Of a stretch of 64,000 nt of DNA, positions 31,843 through 41,406 are shown one piece after another. A program made the translations under genes and the position numbers. The notes beneath the pieces were generated by a model that did no database searches, was not told where the DNA came from, and saw nothing but the letters and a program-made list of their open reading frames with translations. The stretch's first letter is position 1. The number at the start of each line of letters is the position of its first letter. Source of the DNA: Streptomyces aquilus (GTDB lineage Bacteria > Actinomycetota > Actinomycetes > Streptomycetales > Streptomycetaceae); NCBI RefSeq assembly GCF_003955715.1, contig NZ_CP034463.1:2232001-2296000 (forward strand). Direction: 5' to 3'.

Positions 31843-33368
31843 TAGAGGGCGTTGCCCAAACGCGCGTTTCGCAACAAGAACCACGCTGCCACCGCCGTCC
31901 CCAACAGGACGACTGCGCCCGCGCCCGCTGCGATCGCGAGGCCGTCCACGAAGGATTCCCGCGCCGACGTCAGCAGGGCCGCGGCCTGGCCTGACGGCAT
32001 TCCCGCCGCCGCCTCCACCGCGCCGCCCAGTGACTCGTGGGCTCCCTCCGGGGTACCGGTCGGGGCCGTGAAGCCCCGGTACACGCCCGTCACGATCGAG
32101 CCCAGCACCGCGATACCGAGGGCCGCGCCCAGCTCGTAAGCCGTCTCCGAGACCGCGGACGCCGAGCCCGCCTGTTCCTTCGGCACGCTGGAGAGGATCA
32201 CGTCCGCGGTCACCGTGAACGAGAAGCCGGCGCCGATGCCGACGACCAGCAGGGCGGTGCCGAGCAGCGGGTAGCCGGTGCTCTGGTCGATGACCGTCAG
32301 CGAGGCCAGTGCCACGCCGACCGCCGCCAGGCCGCCGGAGACCACCGCGCGGACGGACCAGCGGCGGGCCGCCCAGCCCGCCACCAGACCGGCCGCCACC
32401 GCGCCGACCGCGGCGGGGAGTTCGGCGAGGCCCGCCTCCAACGGGCGTCGGCCCTGGACGAGTTGCAGGTACTGGGAGAGGAAGAAGACCAGGCCGGACA
32501 GGCCGAGGATGGTCAGCAGGTCGGCCAGGACCGCCGCGCTGAAGCCGCGGTTGCGGAACAGGCGCATGTCCAACAGGGGCGTCGGCAGGGTCAGTTGGCG
32601 GTGGACGAACCAGTACAGGGCCGCCGCGCCGAGTGCGCCGACGCCGAGGATCTCCCAGCCGAAGCCGTACGTGGCCGTCTCCTTGACCGCGTACACCACC
32701 GCGATCATGCCGACCAGGGACAGGGTCACGCTGATCAGGTCCCAGGGGCCCGGGTTCGGGTTCTTCGACTCGGGCAGCAGCTTGATGCCGACGAGGACGA
32801 GGACCGCCATCACGGGCAGGTTGATCAGGAAGACCGAGCCCCACCAGAAGTGTTCGAGCAGGAAACCGCCGGCGATCGGGCCGATCGCGGTGCCCGCGGA
32901 GGCCGTGGCGCCCCAGATGCCGACGGCGAGGCTGCGTTCGCGCGGGTCGTGGAAGAGGTTGCGGATCAGGGCGAGGGTCGCCGGCATGAGGGTCGCGCCC
33001 GCGACGCCCAGGAGGGCGCGGGCGAGGATCATCAACTCCGGTGTCGTGGCGTAGGCGTTGAGGACGGATATCGCACCGAACGCCGTCGCGCCGATCAGGA
33101 GGATGCGCTTGCGGCCGATGCGGTCGCCGAGGCTGCCCATGGAGACGAGCAGGCCCGCGATGACGAAGGAGTAGACGTCGCCGATCCAGAGGAGCTGGGA
33201 GCCGGTGGGGTTCAGGTCCTCGCTGATGTACGGGGTCGCGAGACCGAGGACGGTCGCGTCGACGGCCACCAGCAGCACGGCGAGCACGAGGACGGAGAGC
33301 GCGAGCCAACGGCCCGGGCGCTTGGTCACCGCCTCGGTCGTGGTCGTCGGCTGCAGGGTGCTGGTCAT
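31842..33368 (-). CDS. MFS drug efflux transporter (DHA2, 14-span type)
   Basis: This 508-residue proton antiporter of the EmrB/QacA branch has fourteen predicted spans. Motif A is GSLGDRIGRKR after the second span, and VLVVAVDATVLGLATPYI in the first span is the family's signature. GAGAGGA lies 4 bases before the ATG. The TetR gene directly upstream overlaps it by 4 bp (ATGA) and presumably represses both genes, so the pump should be induced by its own substrate. The drugs are unknown. A dispersed repeat begins right after its stop. Confidence 0.93.
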   Translation of the reverse strand: MTSTLQPTTTTEAVTKRPGRWLALSVLVLAVLLVAVDATVLGLATPYISEDLNPTGSQLLWIGDVYSFVIAGLLVSMGSLGDRIGRKRILLIGATAFGAISVLNAYATTPELMILARALLGVAGATLMPATLALIRNLFHDPRERSLAVGIWGATASAGTAIGPIAGGFLLEHFWWGSVFLINLPVMAVLVLVGIKLLPESKNPNPGPWDLISVTLSLVGMIAVVYAVKETATYGFGWEILGVGALGAAALYWFVHRQLTLPTPLLDMRLFRNRGFSAAVLADLLTILGLSGLVFFLSQYLQLVQGRRPLEAGLAELPAAVGAVAAGLVAGWAARRWSVRAVVSGGLAAVGVALASLTVIDQSTGYPLLGTALLVVGIGAGFSFTVTADVILSSVPKEQAGSASAVSETAYELGAALGIAVLGSIVTGVYRGFTAPTGTPEGAHESLGGAVEAAAGMPSGQAAALLTSARESFVDGLAIAAGAGAVVLLGTAVAAWFLLRNARLGNAL

Positions 33369-33931
33369 GATTCCTCTCTCGGTTCTGTGTGATGCCTCAG
33401 TGCGCCGCCGAGGAGCAGCTCGGCGATCATGTAGGTGAAGTCCTTGCGGGCCACGCGTCCTTCCGACACCGCCCAGGCGCCGGAGGCCAGCAGGCCGTAC
33501 ACCGCCTCGGTGAGCCAGACCGGGCTGAGGTCGATGCGGAACTCGCCGCTGTCCTGTCCGCGCCGGAACAGCGCGGAGACGCGGTCGTCGATGCGGGTCC
33601 AGCCCGCGTTCTGCCCCTCGCCCTCGAACAGCTGGTTCTCGGTGTAGAGGAAGCCGAGCAGGGCGGCCGCCGGTTCCAGCTCGCGCACCAGACGGCGTAC
33701 GGCGTCGCTCGCGGGGCCCTCGGCGAGGCGGGCGGCGTCCAGCGCGGCCTCGCACTCCTCGATGCCGAGCGCCTCAAGAGCCCGTACGAGTGCGTCGCGC
33801 CCCGCGAAGTGGCGGTGCAGCGTGGCCCGGCTGATCCCCGCGGCCTTGGCGACCTCGTCCATGGTCGCGGTGGATTTACGGGTCAGCAGGGCCGCGGCGC
33901 TGCGCAGCACGTGGTCACGATCGACAGCCAT
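33365..33931 (-). CDS. TetR-family repressor of the adjacent MFS pump
   Basis: This 188-residue regulator has the helix-turn-helix TMDEVAKAAGISRATLHRHFAGRDALVRAL (residues about 24-53) and a variable ligand-binding C-terminus. I use ATG 33931 (MAVDRDHVL). There is no ribosome site, but a TATGGT hexamer ends 6 nt before it, so the message may be leaderless. A 20-bp inverted repeat just upstream is the likely operator. Its end overlaps the MFS start by 4 bp, giving a self-regulated two-gene operon. Confidence 0.9.
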   Translation of the reverse strand: MAVDRDHVLRSAAALLTRKSTATMDEVAKAAGISRATLHRHFAGRDALVRALEALGIEECEAALDAARLAEGPASDAVRRLVRELEPAAALLGFLYTENQLFEGEGQNAGWTRIDDRVSALFRRGQDSGEFRIDLSPVWLTEAVYGLLASGAWAVSEGRVARKDFTYMIAELLLGGALRHHTEPREES

Positions 33932-33949
33932 GAGACAACCATAGACCAT

Positions 33950-33969
33950 ATGAGACATTGATGTCTCAT
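33950..33969. promoter_or_regulatory. TetR operator (perfect 9-2-9 inverted repeat)
   Basis: The sequence ATGAGACATTGATGTCTCAT consists of two perfect 9-bp arms around TG. It lies 18 bp upstream of the TetR start. A further TGTCTCAT half-site in the same orientation as the right arm overlaps the start codon. Binding here would block the promoter of the TetR-MFS operon. Confidence 0.8.
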
Positions 33970-34015
33970 CACGGGCACGGACGTCTCACGGCTACCGCGC
34001 TGACCAGCGGTTTTC

Positions 34016-34987
34016 TCAGTGCCAGGGGAGGCTGCCGCGCTTCTCCCAGTACGCCCGCGGCTCCTCCGCCAGTTCGGCGAGGCGTGCCAACTGGCCCTCG
34101 TCCAGGTCCACGACGGCCGCGTGCAGGTTGGAGGCCAGCTGGCTGGTGGTCGCGGCTCCGGAGAGGACGACCCCGGCCCAGGGCTGACGCAGGACGAGGG
34201 CGAGGGCGACCGCGTCACAGCCGAGGGAGGTCTCCGCCGCCACGGCCTTCAGGGCGTCCGGCGCGTACGGGTCCGCGAGCCTGCCGTTGGCCATGCCCTC
34301 CTTGACGATCACCGTCAGCCCGGCGTCGTGGGCCTCGGCGAGGGCGGGGGCGGCGGAGGTCTCCAGGACGTTGTACGTCGACTGGACGGTACGGAAGAGC
34401 GGTTCGCCGTCGACCGTGACCTCCAGGGCGGCCCGGATGGCGTCCGCCTGGGCGGGGCCGCTGGTGGAGAAGCCGATGCTGATGCCGTCGGCGGCGGCCT
34501 CGGCGAGCCTGGCGTGCAGTTCCTTGTCGGTGAGGGCCGGGCTGTCGGGAGTCACCGAGTGGATCTGGTAGAGGTCGAGGCGGTCGCCGAGGAGTTCGGC
34601 GGTCTCGCGGCGCTGGCGGTCGTAGGTGCCGACGCCGTGGTCCTTGACCTCGTGCTTCTCGGCGTCGGTCGTCCAGGCGGCGGTGTACGTGTAGCCCCAC
34701 TTGCTGCCGATGACCACGTCGTCGATGTCGGGGCGGGCGTTCAGCCAGTCGGCGAGGAACTCCTCCGAGCGGCCGTAGGAGCGGGCCGCGTCGAAGTAGC
34801 GGACGCCTTGGAAGTAGGCGGCGTCGAGGAGTTCGTGGGTGCGGGTTCGTAGCGCCTCGACGCTCCGGTTGTCTCCCAGGTCTTCGTCTCGGCCCAGGTT
34901 GATGTAGCCGGGGCGGCCGACTGCGGCGAGGCCGAGGCCGATGTGGCAGGTGGGGGTGGTGGCTGTGGCGAGTCGGGCGAAGGGCAT
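34016..34987 (-). CDS. Aldo/keto reductase
   Basis: This protein of about 323 residues has an NADPH-dependent reductase fold with the full catalytic tetrad: Asp66 and Tyr71 in FDAARSYGRSE, Lys96 in IGSKWGY and His143 in YQIHS. The C-terminal cofactor site is around VVLSGAATTSQLASNL. ATG 34987 or GTG 34993 may be used; neither has a clear Shine-Dalgarno. The substrate is unknown; the group includes D-threo-aldose 1-dehydrogenase-like and general oxidoreductases. It lies between the TetR/MFS operon and argH, unlinked to either by spacing. Confidence 0.9.
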   Translation of the reverse strand: MPFARLATATTPTCHIGLGLAAVGRPGYINLGRDEDLGDNRSVEALRTRTHELLDAAYFQGVRYFDAARSYGRSEEFLADWLNARPDIDDVVIGSKWGYTYTAAWTTDAEKHEVKDHGVGTYDRQRRETAELLGDRLDLYQIHSVTPDSPALTDKELHARLAEAAADGISIGFSTSGPAQADAIRAALEVTVDGEPLFRTVQSTYNVLETSAAPALAEAHDAGLTVIVKEGMANGRLADPYAPDALKAVAAETSLGCDAVALALVLRQPWAGVVLSGAATTSQLASNLHAAVVDLDEGQLARLAELAEEPRAYWEKRGSLPWH

Positions 34988-35046
34988 ACCCACAACGTAA
35001 CGCGGGATGCCGTTCGCCAGAGAGCTCGGGTTGTGGGGTGATTCGG

Positions 35047-35091
35047 CGGGTGCGGGTGCGTCGTGGCTCGGCGCGCAGTTCCCCGCGCCCC
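35047..35091 (-). repeat. Dispersed repeat copy 2
   Basis: On the leftward strand the 45-bp unit starts GGGGCGCGGGGAACTGCGCG and ends GCACCCGCACCCG. It matches copy 3 (46349-46393) at 42 of 45 positions. It lies just past the hairpin that follows argH. Confidence 0.85.
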
Positions 35092-35115
35092 CATAGGGCC
35101 TACGGCCCTATGGGG
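35089..35115 (-). terminator. argH terminator
   Basis: A 12-bp perfect stem (35089-35100 with 35104-35115; core CCCATAGGGCC) closes a 3-nt loop and begins 15 bp after the argH stop. It is fused to the dispersed repeat on its far side. Confidence 0.8.
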
Positions 35116-35129
35116 CGTTGAAACCAGGC

Positions 35130-36569
<1,440 letters not shown>

Positions 36570-36585
36570 TCATCGCCGCATTCAA

Positions 36586-36625
36586 GGTTATGCATGAGTA
36601 TGCAGACCTCTGCATGATTCGTCAA
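36586..36625. promoter_or_regulatory. ARG boxes upstream of argH
   Basis: Two ArgR-type half-palindromic sites, TTATGCATGAGTATGCA (36588-36604) and TCTGCATGATTCGTCA (36609-36624), lie 30-70 bp upstream of the argH start. The TGCATG cores are about 21 bp apart, the expected spacing of hexameric ArgR sites. Confidence 0.8.
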
Positions 36626-36753
36626 TCTGACCCTCTTTTTGGTCTCCCTTTGAACATGGGAAACCGCTTGCTCGTACCTCCCCCCGAACGCAGGCGCCGC
36701 GTTTGTGCACACCAAGAACTCGAAGACACTCCCGACCCTTGTGAGGCATCCGC

Positions 36754-37656
36754 ATGTCCAGGGCTCTTCCTAAGTACAACAAGCGCCGCGTCGCCCTCGT
36801 CGGCAGCGCCACCGCACTGGCGCTGACCGGTGCGGTGATCGCCGGTTCCGCCCTCGCCGGGGAGAGCTCCAAGAGCAGCGGCGGCACCAACGCCCGCACC
36901 CTGGCGAGCCCCGGCACCATCAGCTGCCCGGACGTCGCCTCCAAGCTCCCCGCGATCCCCGCCTCCGCGCAGGCCGAGGTGACCCGCAACCTCACCCTCC
37001 TCCAGACCCAGATCGACGAGGCCAACAAGCGCCTCGTCGACACCGTCGGCCAGGGCGGACCCAACTTCGTCCAGAACGCCATCCTGGGCCCCCTGAAGGA
37101 CAAGCGGGTCGCGACCGTCAACCGGATCGCCACCGCCATCGGACGGACCGCCGCCAAGCCCCAGGGCCTGGACGCCCTCGCACCCTGCGCCCTGAACGCC
37201 GGCGGTGCCACGGGCGCCGCCGGAAACACGGGCAACGCAGGAAACACGGGGAACGCGGGGAACGCGGGGAACGCGGGCAACACAGGGAACGCGGGCAACG
37301 CAGGGAAGGACACAGGCAACGCGGGCAAGAACACGGGCAACGCGGGCGCGGGCAACGCCGCCGTCGGCACCATCAGCTGCCCGGACGTCGCCTCCCAGCT
37401 CCCCGCCGTTCCGGCCTCCGCGAAGGCCGAGGTGGACCGCAACCTCGCCCTCCTCCAGACCCAGATCAACGAGGCCAACACCCGCCTCGTCAACACGGTC
37501 GGCCAGGGCGGACCCAACTTCGTCCAGAACGCCATCCTCGGCCCGCTGAAGGACAAGCGGACGTCCACCATCGACCGCATCGCCATCTCCATCGGCCGGA
37601 CCGCCGCCAAGCCCCAGGGCCTGAACTCCCTGGCCGCCTGCACGCTCACCAAGTGA
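36754..37656 (+). CDS. Secreted protein with two copies of a 93-residue domain joined by a Gly-Asn repeat linker
   Basis: This 300-residue protein has a signal peptide (residues 1-35, KRRVALVGSATALALTGAVIAGSALA). Two near-identical domains begin GTISCPDVAS and end with a Cys-containing segment (residues about 50-146 and 203-299), roughly 80 percent identical. Each has one Cys at either end, suggesting one disulfide per domain, and between them a helical LLQTQIDEANKRLVDTVGQG segment. The linker is a run of GNA/GNT triplets with a few Lys. GAGG lies seven bases before the ATG. I do not recognise the family; it could be a wall-associated or matrix protein. Confidence 0.85.
   Translation: MSRALPKYNKRRVALVGSATALALTGAVIAGSALAGESSKSSGGTNARTLASPGTISCPDVASKLPAIPASAQAEVTRNLTLLQTQIDEANKRLVDTVGQGGPNFVQNAILGPLKDKRVATVNRIATAIGRTAAKPQGLDALAPCALNAGGATGAAGNTGNAGNTGNAGNAGNAGNTGNAGNAGKDTGNAGKNTGNAGAGNAAVGTISCPDVASQLPAVPASAKAEVDRNLALLQTQINEANTRLVNTVGQGGPNFVQNAILGPLKDKRTSTIDRIAISIGRTAAKPQGLNSLAACTLTK
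37197..37353. repeat. Imperfect 9-bp coding repeat (GNT/GNA linker)
   Basis: Tandem imperfect copies of nine- to eighteen-base units based on GGGAACGCG/GGCAACACA encode the Gly-Asn-Ala/Thr linker. Such runs change length easily by slippage, so the linker may vary between strains. Confidence 0.8.
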
Positions 37657-37669
37657 CGTGACAGGCGCT

Positions 37670-37734
37670 GTGGCCGCCCCGAGTTCCGCGCCGGCCGGGG
37701 CGGCCACGGCGGGCTCCCGGCAAACGGAGCCCGC
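37670..37734 (+). terminator. Tandem terminators after the secreted duplicated-domain gene
   Basis: There are two perfect hairpins. The first is GTGGCCGCCCCG (37670-37681) with its complement at 37696-37707. The second is GCGGGCTCC (37709-37717) with its complement at 37726-37734. Confidence 0.85.
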
Positions 37735-37740
37735 AATTCA

Positions 37741-37770
37741 TTAGACAGGCGAAATACCTGCACCCATAAT
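37741..37770 (+). promoter_or_regulatory. Vegetative promoter of the flavin-nucleotide-fold gene
   Basis: TTAGAC (37741-37746), an 18-bp spacer and CATAAT (37765-37770) end 8 nt before the ATG of the next gene. There is no Shine-Dalgarno, so the transcript is probably leaderless. Confidence 0.7.
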
Positions 37771-37778
37771 CGTTAGAC

Positions 37779-38366
37779 ATGGGAAAGACTTACGAGCGCA
37801 TAGACGGCAGGCTGCGTACCTTCATCGAGGAGCAGCCCCTCTTCTTCACCGCGACCGCCCCGCTGGCCGGCGACGGCACGGTCAACCTCTCCCCCAAGGG
37901 CCTCAAGGGCTCCTTCGCGGTCATCGACGAACGGACCGTCGCCTACCTGGACTTCGCCGGGTCCACCGCCGAGACGGTCGCGCATCTGCGGGAGAACGGC
38001 CGGATCACGCTCATGTGGTGCGCCTTCCAGGGCCCGCCCAACATCGTCCGGGTGCATGGCGAGGGCGAGGCGGTGCTGCGCGACGACCCCCGTTTCAAGG
38101 AGTTGCTACCGCACTTCCCGGACATCGACCCGAGTCTGCACGGCCTGCGGGCGATCATCGTGGTGACGGCCCGGCAGATCCGGGACTCCTGCGGCTACGC
38201 GGTGCCCTTCATGACGTACGACGAGGACCGCGACCTGCACGCCCGGCGCTTCGCCCGTGAGGACGACGAATCGCTGAGCGCCTACTTCGCCAAGAAGGAG
38301 CACATCGCGACGAGCCTGGACGGCCTACCCGGGCTGCCGTTGCCGTTGCCGCCCTCTACCGTCTGA
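37779..38366 (+). CDS. Pyridoxamine 5'-phosphate oxidase family protein (flavin-nucleotide fold)
   Basis: This 195-residue split-barrel protein has the N-terminal half of the PNPOx fold (LFFTATAPLAGDGTVNLSPKGLKGSFAVIDERTVAYLDFAGS), with the usual binding residues for FMN or F420. The C-terminal third (DRDLHARRFAREDDESLSAYFAKKEH) is outside the barrel. It may be an F420- or FMN-dependent reductase or a flavin carrier; the exact activity is unknown. The next gene starts 2 bp after its stop, so the L,D-transpeptidase is co-transcribed, although no functional link is obvious. Confidence 0.87.
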   Translation: MGKTYERIDGRLRTFIEEQPLFFTATAPLAGDGTVNLSPKGLKGSFAVIDERTVAYLDFAGSTAETVAHLRENGRITLMWCAFQGPPNIVRVHGEGEAVLRDDPRFKELLPHFPDIDPSLHGLRAIIVVTARQIRDSCGYAVPFMTYDEDRDLHARRFAREDDESLSAYFAKKEHIATSLDGLPGLPLPLPPSTV

Positions 38367-38368
38367 GC

Positions 38369-39073
38369 ATGGGCTCCCCCGCCGTCGCCACGGCTCTCGT
38401 GTCCGCGTCCCTCCTCGTGCTCGGCGCCGCGCCCGGCGGCGGGCAGCCGCCGCTTCCCGCGCGGATGGCCGACACCGGCGGCGGGACCCAGCTGATCACC
38501 GCGGTGGCCGCGAAGGCCTCCGCCACCTCCGGCACGGTCACCTGGTGGGAGCTCGGCAACGGGCGGTGGGTGAAGGCCGGTTCGGCGGCGGCGCGGTTCG
38601 GGGCGAACGGCCTCGTGGAGGGCGCCTCGCGCAAGCAGGGCACGCACACGACGCCGGCGGGGCTGTACGAGCTGCCGTACGCCTTCGGCATCAAGGCCGC
38701 GCCGGGCGGGACGACGTACACGTACCGTCCTGTGCGCGAGCGTTCGTGGTGGTGTCAGGACAACGACTCGCGGGTCTACAACCGTTGGAGCGAGCCCCGC
38801 GCGAAGGACTGCCGGGCCGCCGAGTCCGAGCATCTGATCGCCTACGAGAAGCAGTACGCGTACGCCATGGTGGTCGGGTTCAACTACGCGAAGCCGGTGC
38901 GGGGGCGGGGTGCCGGGATCTTCCTGCACGTCAACGGGAGCGGGGCGACGGCGGGGTGTGTGTCCGTGTCGGCGGACGCGATGCGCCGGATCCTGAAGTG
39001 GGCCGATCCCGGGCAGCAGCCGCACATCGCGATCGGTACGACGGGCGGGCGGACGGCGATCACTCGGTACTGA
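38369..39073 (+). CDS. Secreted L,D-transpeptidase-like protein (YkuD fold)
   Basis: This 234-residue exported protein has a signal of about 25 residues (SPAVATALVSASLLVLGAAPGGG). The catalytic motif is GIFLHVNGSGATAGCVSVS, with the His and Cys of the YkuD fold, preceded by a QLITAVA beta-strand and a GTHTTPAGLYELPYAFG substrate loop. It should cross-link or modify peptidoglycan or hydrolyse a related amide. It is coupled to the upstream gene (2-bp gap) and has no ribosome site of its own. Its end overlaps the histidine-kinase gene tail to tail by 14 bp. Confidence 0.88.
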   Translation: MGSPAVATALVSASLLVLGAAPGGGQPPLPARMADTGGGTQLITAVAAKASATSGTVTWWELGNGRWVKAGSAAARFGANGLVEGASRKQGTHTTPAGLYELPYAFGIKAAPGGTTYTYRPVRERSWWCQDNDSRVYNRWSEPRAKDCRAAESEHLIAYEKQYAYAMVVGFNYAKPVRGRGAGIFLHVNGSGATAGCVSVSADAMRRILKWADPGQQPHIAIGTTGGRTAITRY

Positions 39074-40520
39074 GCCGGACGGTGAAGCTGGTCGAGCCCG
39101 GCGCGCTGCGCAGGCTCACCTCTCCGCCGTGGGCCTCGGCCACCGCGGCCACGATCGACAGGCCCAGGCCCGCGCCGCCGCCCGGGGCGTCGGTGCGGCG
39201 GCGGTCGGCTCGGGTGAAGCGTTCGAAGACGCCGGGCTGGATGTCCTCGGGGACGCCGGGGCCGTCGTCGTGGACGGTGAGGACGGCCGCCGTGGCCTCG
39301 GTCTCCAGGGAGACCGTCACCTTGGTGCCCACGGGTGTGTGCCCACGCGCGTTGGCCAACAGGTTGGCCAACAGCTGTTGGAGTCGGTGGGCGTCGCCCG
39401 TGACCGTGACCGGTTCCTCGGGGAGCTCCAGCGTCCAGCGGTGATCGGGGCCCGCGGCCCGGGCATCCGTCACCGCGTCCAGGACCAGCATGGTGAGGTC
39501 GACCGGGTGACGCTCCAGGGGGCGGCCCGCGTCCAGCCGGGCCAGCAGCAGCATCTCGTCGACCATCTCGCCCATCCGGGCCGACTCGGCGGCGATGCGC
39601 TCCAGGGCCCGGGTGACCTCCGGCGGGACCGGACCGGGGTGCAGCAGTGCCAGTTCCGCGTGGCCGCGCACCGACGCCACCGGGGTGCGCAGCTCATGGC
39701 TGGCGTCGGCGGCGAAGCTGCGCAGGCGCTCCTCACTCGCGTGCCGTTTGGTGAGCGCGTCCTCGACATGGCCCAGCATGCGGTTGAAGGCGCCGGCGAC
39801 CTGGCCGACCTCGCTGCGGGGGTCGGACTCCGGGGCCCGGGGCGGCAGCGCCACCTCGCCGCTGGCCAGCGGGAGTTCGCTGACCCGGGTGGCGGTCGCC
39901 GCGACCCGGCTCAGCGGGCGGAGCGACCAGCGCACCCAGAGCGCCCCGGCCACGCCGGTGACGGTGAGGGCGAGGCCGAAGACGATCCCGGCGAGCAGTT
40001 CGAGCCGGTGGACCGTGGCCTCGACGGGCTCCAGGGGCAGGCCGGTGATCAGGACGTCGCCGTCCTTGCCGCTGGTCACCAGCACGCGGTAGTCGTCGAG
40101 CGCGGCGAGGTCGACGGTGTGGGCCTTGCCGTCGGCCGGGACCGCGGCGAGGCGCCGCTCGTCGCCGCCGGTCAGCGAGACGTTCTCGGTGCCGCTCGGG
40201 CGGACGACCGCCGCGTGGGTGGCCGTGCCGTCGACCAGCCGGGCGCCGAAGGTGCCGGTGGCCTGGCGGCGGGTGTCGCCGTGCTCGTCGCCGTCGTGAT
40301 CGTCGGGAACGGTTCCGTTGTGCTCCAGGCTGACCGCGAAGCGGTTGCCGGCCTCGGTCAGCTGCTCGTCGAGGCGGCCGACGAGAAAGCCCTGGAGCCC
40401 GACGACGGCCGCCAGGCCGACCGCCGCGCAGCTCACCGCCAGCAGCACCACCAGGCCGCAGGTGAGCCGGGCGCGCAGGGTGTGCGGGCGGGGCAGACGG
40501 CGTGCGAGAGCGAGGGTCAC
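39060..40520 (-). CDS. Membrane sensor histidine kinase
   Basis: This 486-residue kinase has a first membrane span at about 20-42, an extracytoplasmic sensor of about 120 residues (rich in Asp/His: DDHDGDEHGDTRR), a second span near 160-185, a HAMP domain, a HisKA domain with His275 in ASHELRTPVASV, and the HATPase N, G1 and G2 boxes (NLLANARGH, DDGPGVP, GGGAGLGLSI). The GTG start overlaps the response-regulator stop by 4 bp. The cognate regulator is the gene just upstream. The sensed signal is unknown; the adjacent divergent flavin electron-transfer operon is a likely target. Confidence 0.93.
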   Translation of the reverse strand: MTLALARRLPRPHTLRARLTCGLVVLLAVSCAAVGLAAVVGLQGFLVGRLDEQLTEAGNRFAVSLEHNGTVPDDHDGDEHGDTRRQATGTFGARLVDGTATHAAVVRPSGTENVSLTGGDERRLAAVPADGKAHTVDLAALDDYRVLVTSGKDGDVLITGLPLEPVEATVHRLELLAGIVFGLALTVTGVAGALWVRWSLRPLSRVAATATRVSELPLASGEVALPPRAPESDPRSEVGQVAGAFNRMLGHVEDALTKRHASEERLRSFAADASHELRTPVASVRGHAELALLHPGPVPPEVTRALERIAAESARMGEMVDEMLLLARLDAGRPLERHPVDLTMLVLDAVTDARAAGPDHRWTLELPEEPVTVTGDAHRLQQLLANLLANARGHTPVGTKVTVSLETEATAAVLTVHDDGPGVPEDIQPGVFERFTRADRRRTDAPGGGAGLGLSIVAAVAEAHGGEVSLRSAPGSTSFTVRLSTE

Positions 40521-41257
40521 GGGGTCACCGGCTTGAGCACGTATCCGGCGCCGCGCACGGTGTGGATCATCGGCTCCCGTCCCGCGTCCACCTTCTTGCG
40601 CAGGTAGGAGATGTACAGCTCGACGACATGAGCGCGGCCGCCGAAGTCGTAGGACCACACCCGGTCGAGGATCTGGGCCTTGCTGAGGACGCGCCGCGGG
40701 TTGCGCATGAGGAAGCGGAGCAGTTCGAACTCGGTCGGGGAGAGTTCGATCAGCTCGCCCGCGCGGGTCACCTCGCGGGCGTCCTCGTCCATGACCAGGT
40801 CGCCGATGGTCAGCCGCGGGCCCTCCTCCAGCTGCCGGGCCATGCCGGCGCGGCGCAGCAGTCCGCGCAGCCGGGCGACGACCTCCTCCAGGCTGAACGG
40901 CTTGGTGACGTAGTCGTCGCCGCCCGCCGTGATCCCGGCGATCCGGTCCTCGACGGCGTCCCGGGCGGTGAGGAAGAGCACACACACGTCGGGCTTCACG
41001 GCGTGCAGGCCGCGCAGCACGGCGAAGCCGTCGGTGTCAGGCAGCATCACGTCGAGGACGACGGCGTCGGGCAGCAGCTCGCGGGCCGCGGCGACCGCCG
41101 AGGCCCCGTCGCCGGCGGTGCGCACCTGCCAGCCCTCGTAACGCAGGGCGCCCGACAGGACCTCGGCGAGGTCCTCGTCGTCGTCCACGACGAGGACGCG
41201 CAGCGGGGTGCCGTCGGGGCGGGCGAGGGCGGGGCGGCCGGAGCGGGTGGTGTTCAT
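40517..41257 (-). CDS. OmpR-family response regulator
   Basis: This 246-residue two-domain regulator has a receiver domain at 19-135 with the acidic pocket Asp25-Asp27, phosphoacceptor Asp69 in VVLDVMLPD and the conserved Lys in YVTKPFS, and a winged-helix DNA-binding domain at about 150-240 (ELSPTEFELLRFLMRNPRRVLSK). GGAAGG lies three bases before the ATG. Three CTCTGAG direct repeats at an 11-bp period in the divergent promoter region fit OmpR-type dimers side by side, so it probably controls itself and the flavin operon starting at 41433. Confidence 0.93.
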   Translation of the reverse strand: MNTTRSGRPALARPDGTPLRVLVVDDDEDLAEVLSGALRYEGWQVRTAGDGASAVAAARELLPDAVVLDVMLPDTDGFAVLRGLHAVKPDVCVLFLTARDAVEDRIAGITAGGDDYVTKPFSLEEVVARLRGLLRRAGMARQLEEGPRLTIGDLVMDEDAREVTRAGELIELSPTEFELLRFLMRNPRRVLSKAQILDRVWSYDFGGRAHVVELYISYLRKKVDAGREPMIHTVRGAGYVLKPVTP

Positions 41258-41305
41258 GGCCCTTCCAGGATCGCCCCTGGCGCGTCGGAACCACGCCCCT
41301 GGTTG

Positions 41306-41358
41306 CTCTGAGTTTCCTCTGAGTGCGCTCTGAGGAAGCCGTTTCAGAGGGTTCTGAG
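41306..41358. promoter_or_regulatory. Direct-repeat operator between the response regulator and flavin operon
   Basis: CTCTGAG occurs at 41306, 41317 and 41328, exactly 11 bp apart, with CAGAG inverted and TTCTGAG copies following to 41358. The 11-bp period matches one helical turn, as in OmpR/PhoB-type tandem sites. It lies 49-101 bp upstream of the response regulator start and 75-127 bp upstream of the first flavin-operon gene. Confidence 0.72.
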
Positions 41359-41406
41359 AAGTTCGGCCCGCACAGTTGCGTCCTGGCAGGACGAAAGGAC
41401 GTACGC

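Noticed and set aside
37197..37353. Possible CRISPR-like or minisatellite array
   Set aside because: The units are in frame and encode the Gly-Asn linker of a secreted protein; there are no spacers.
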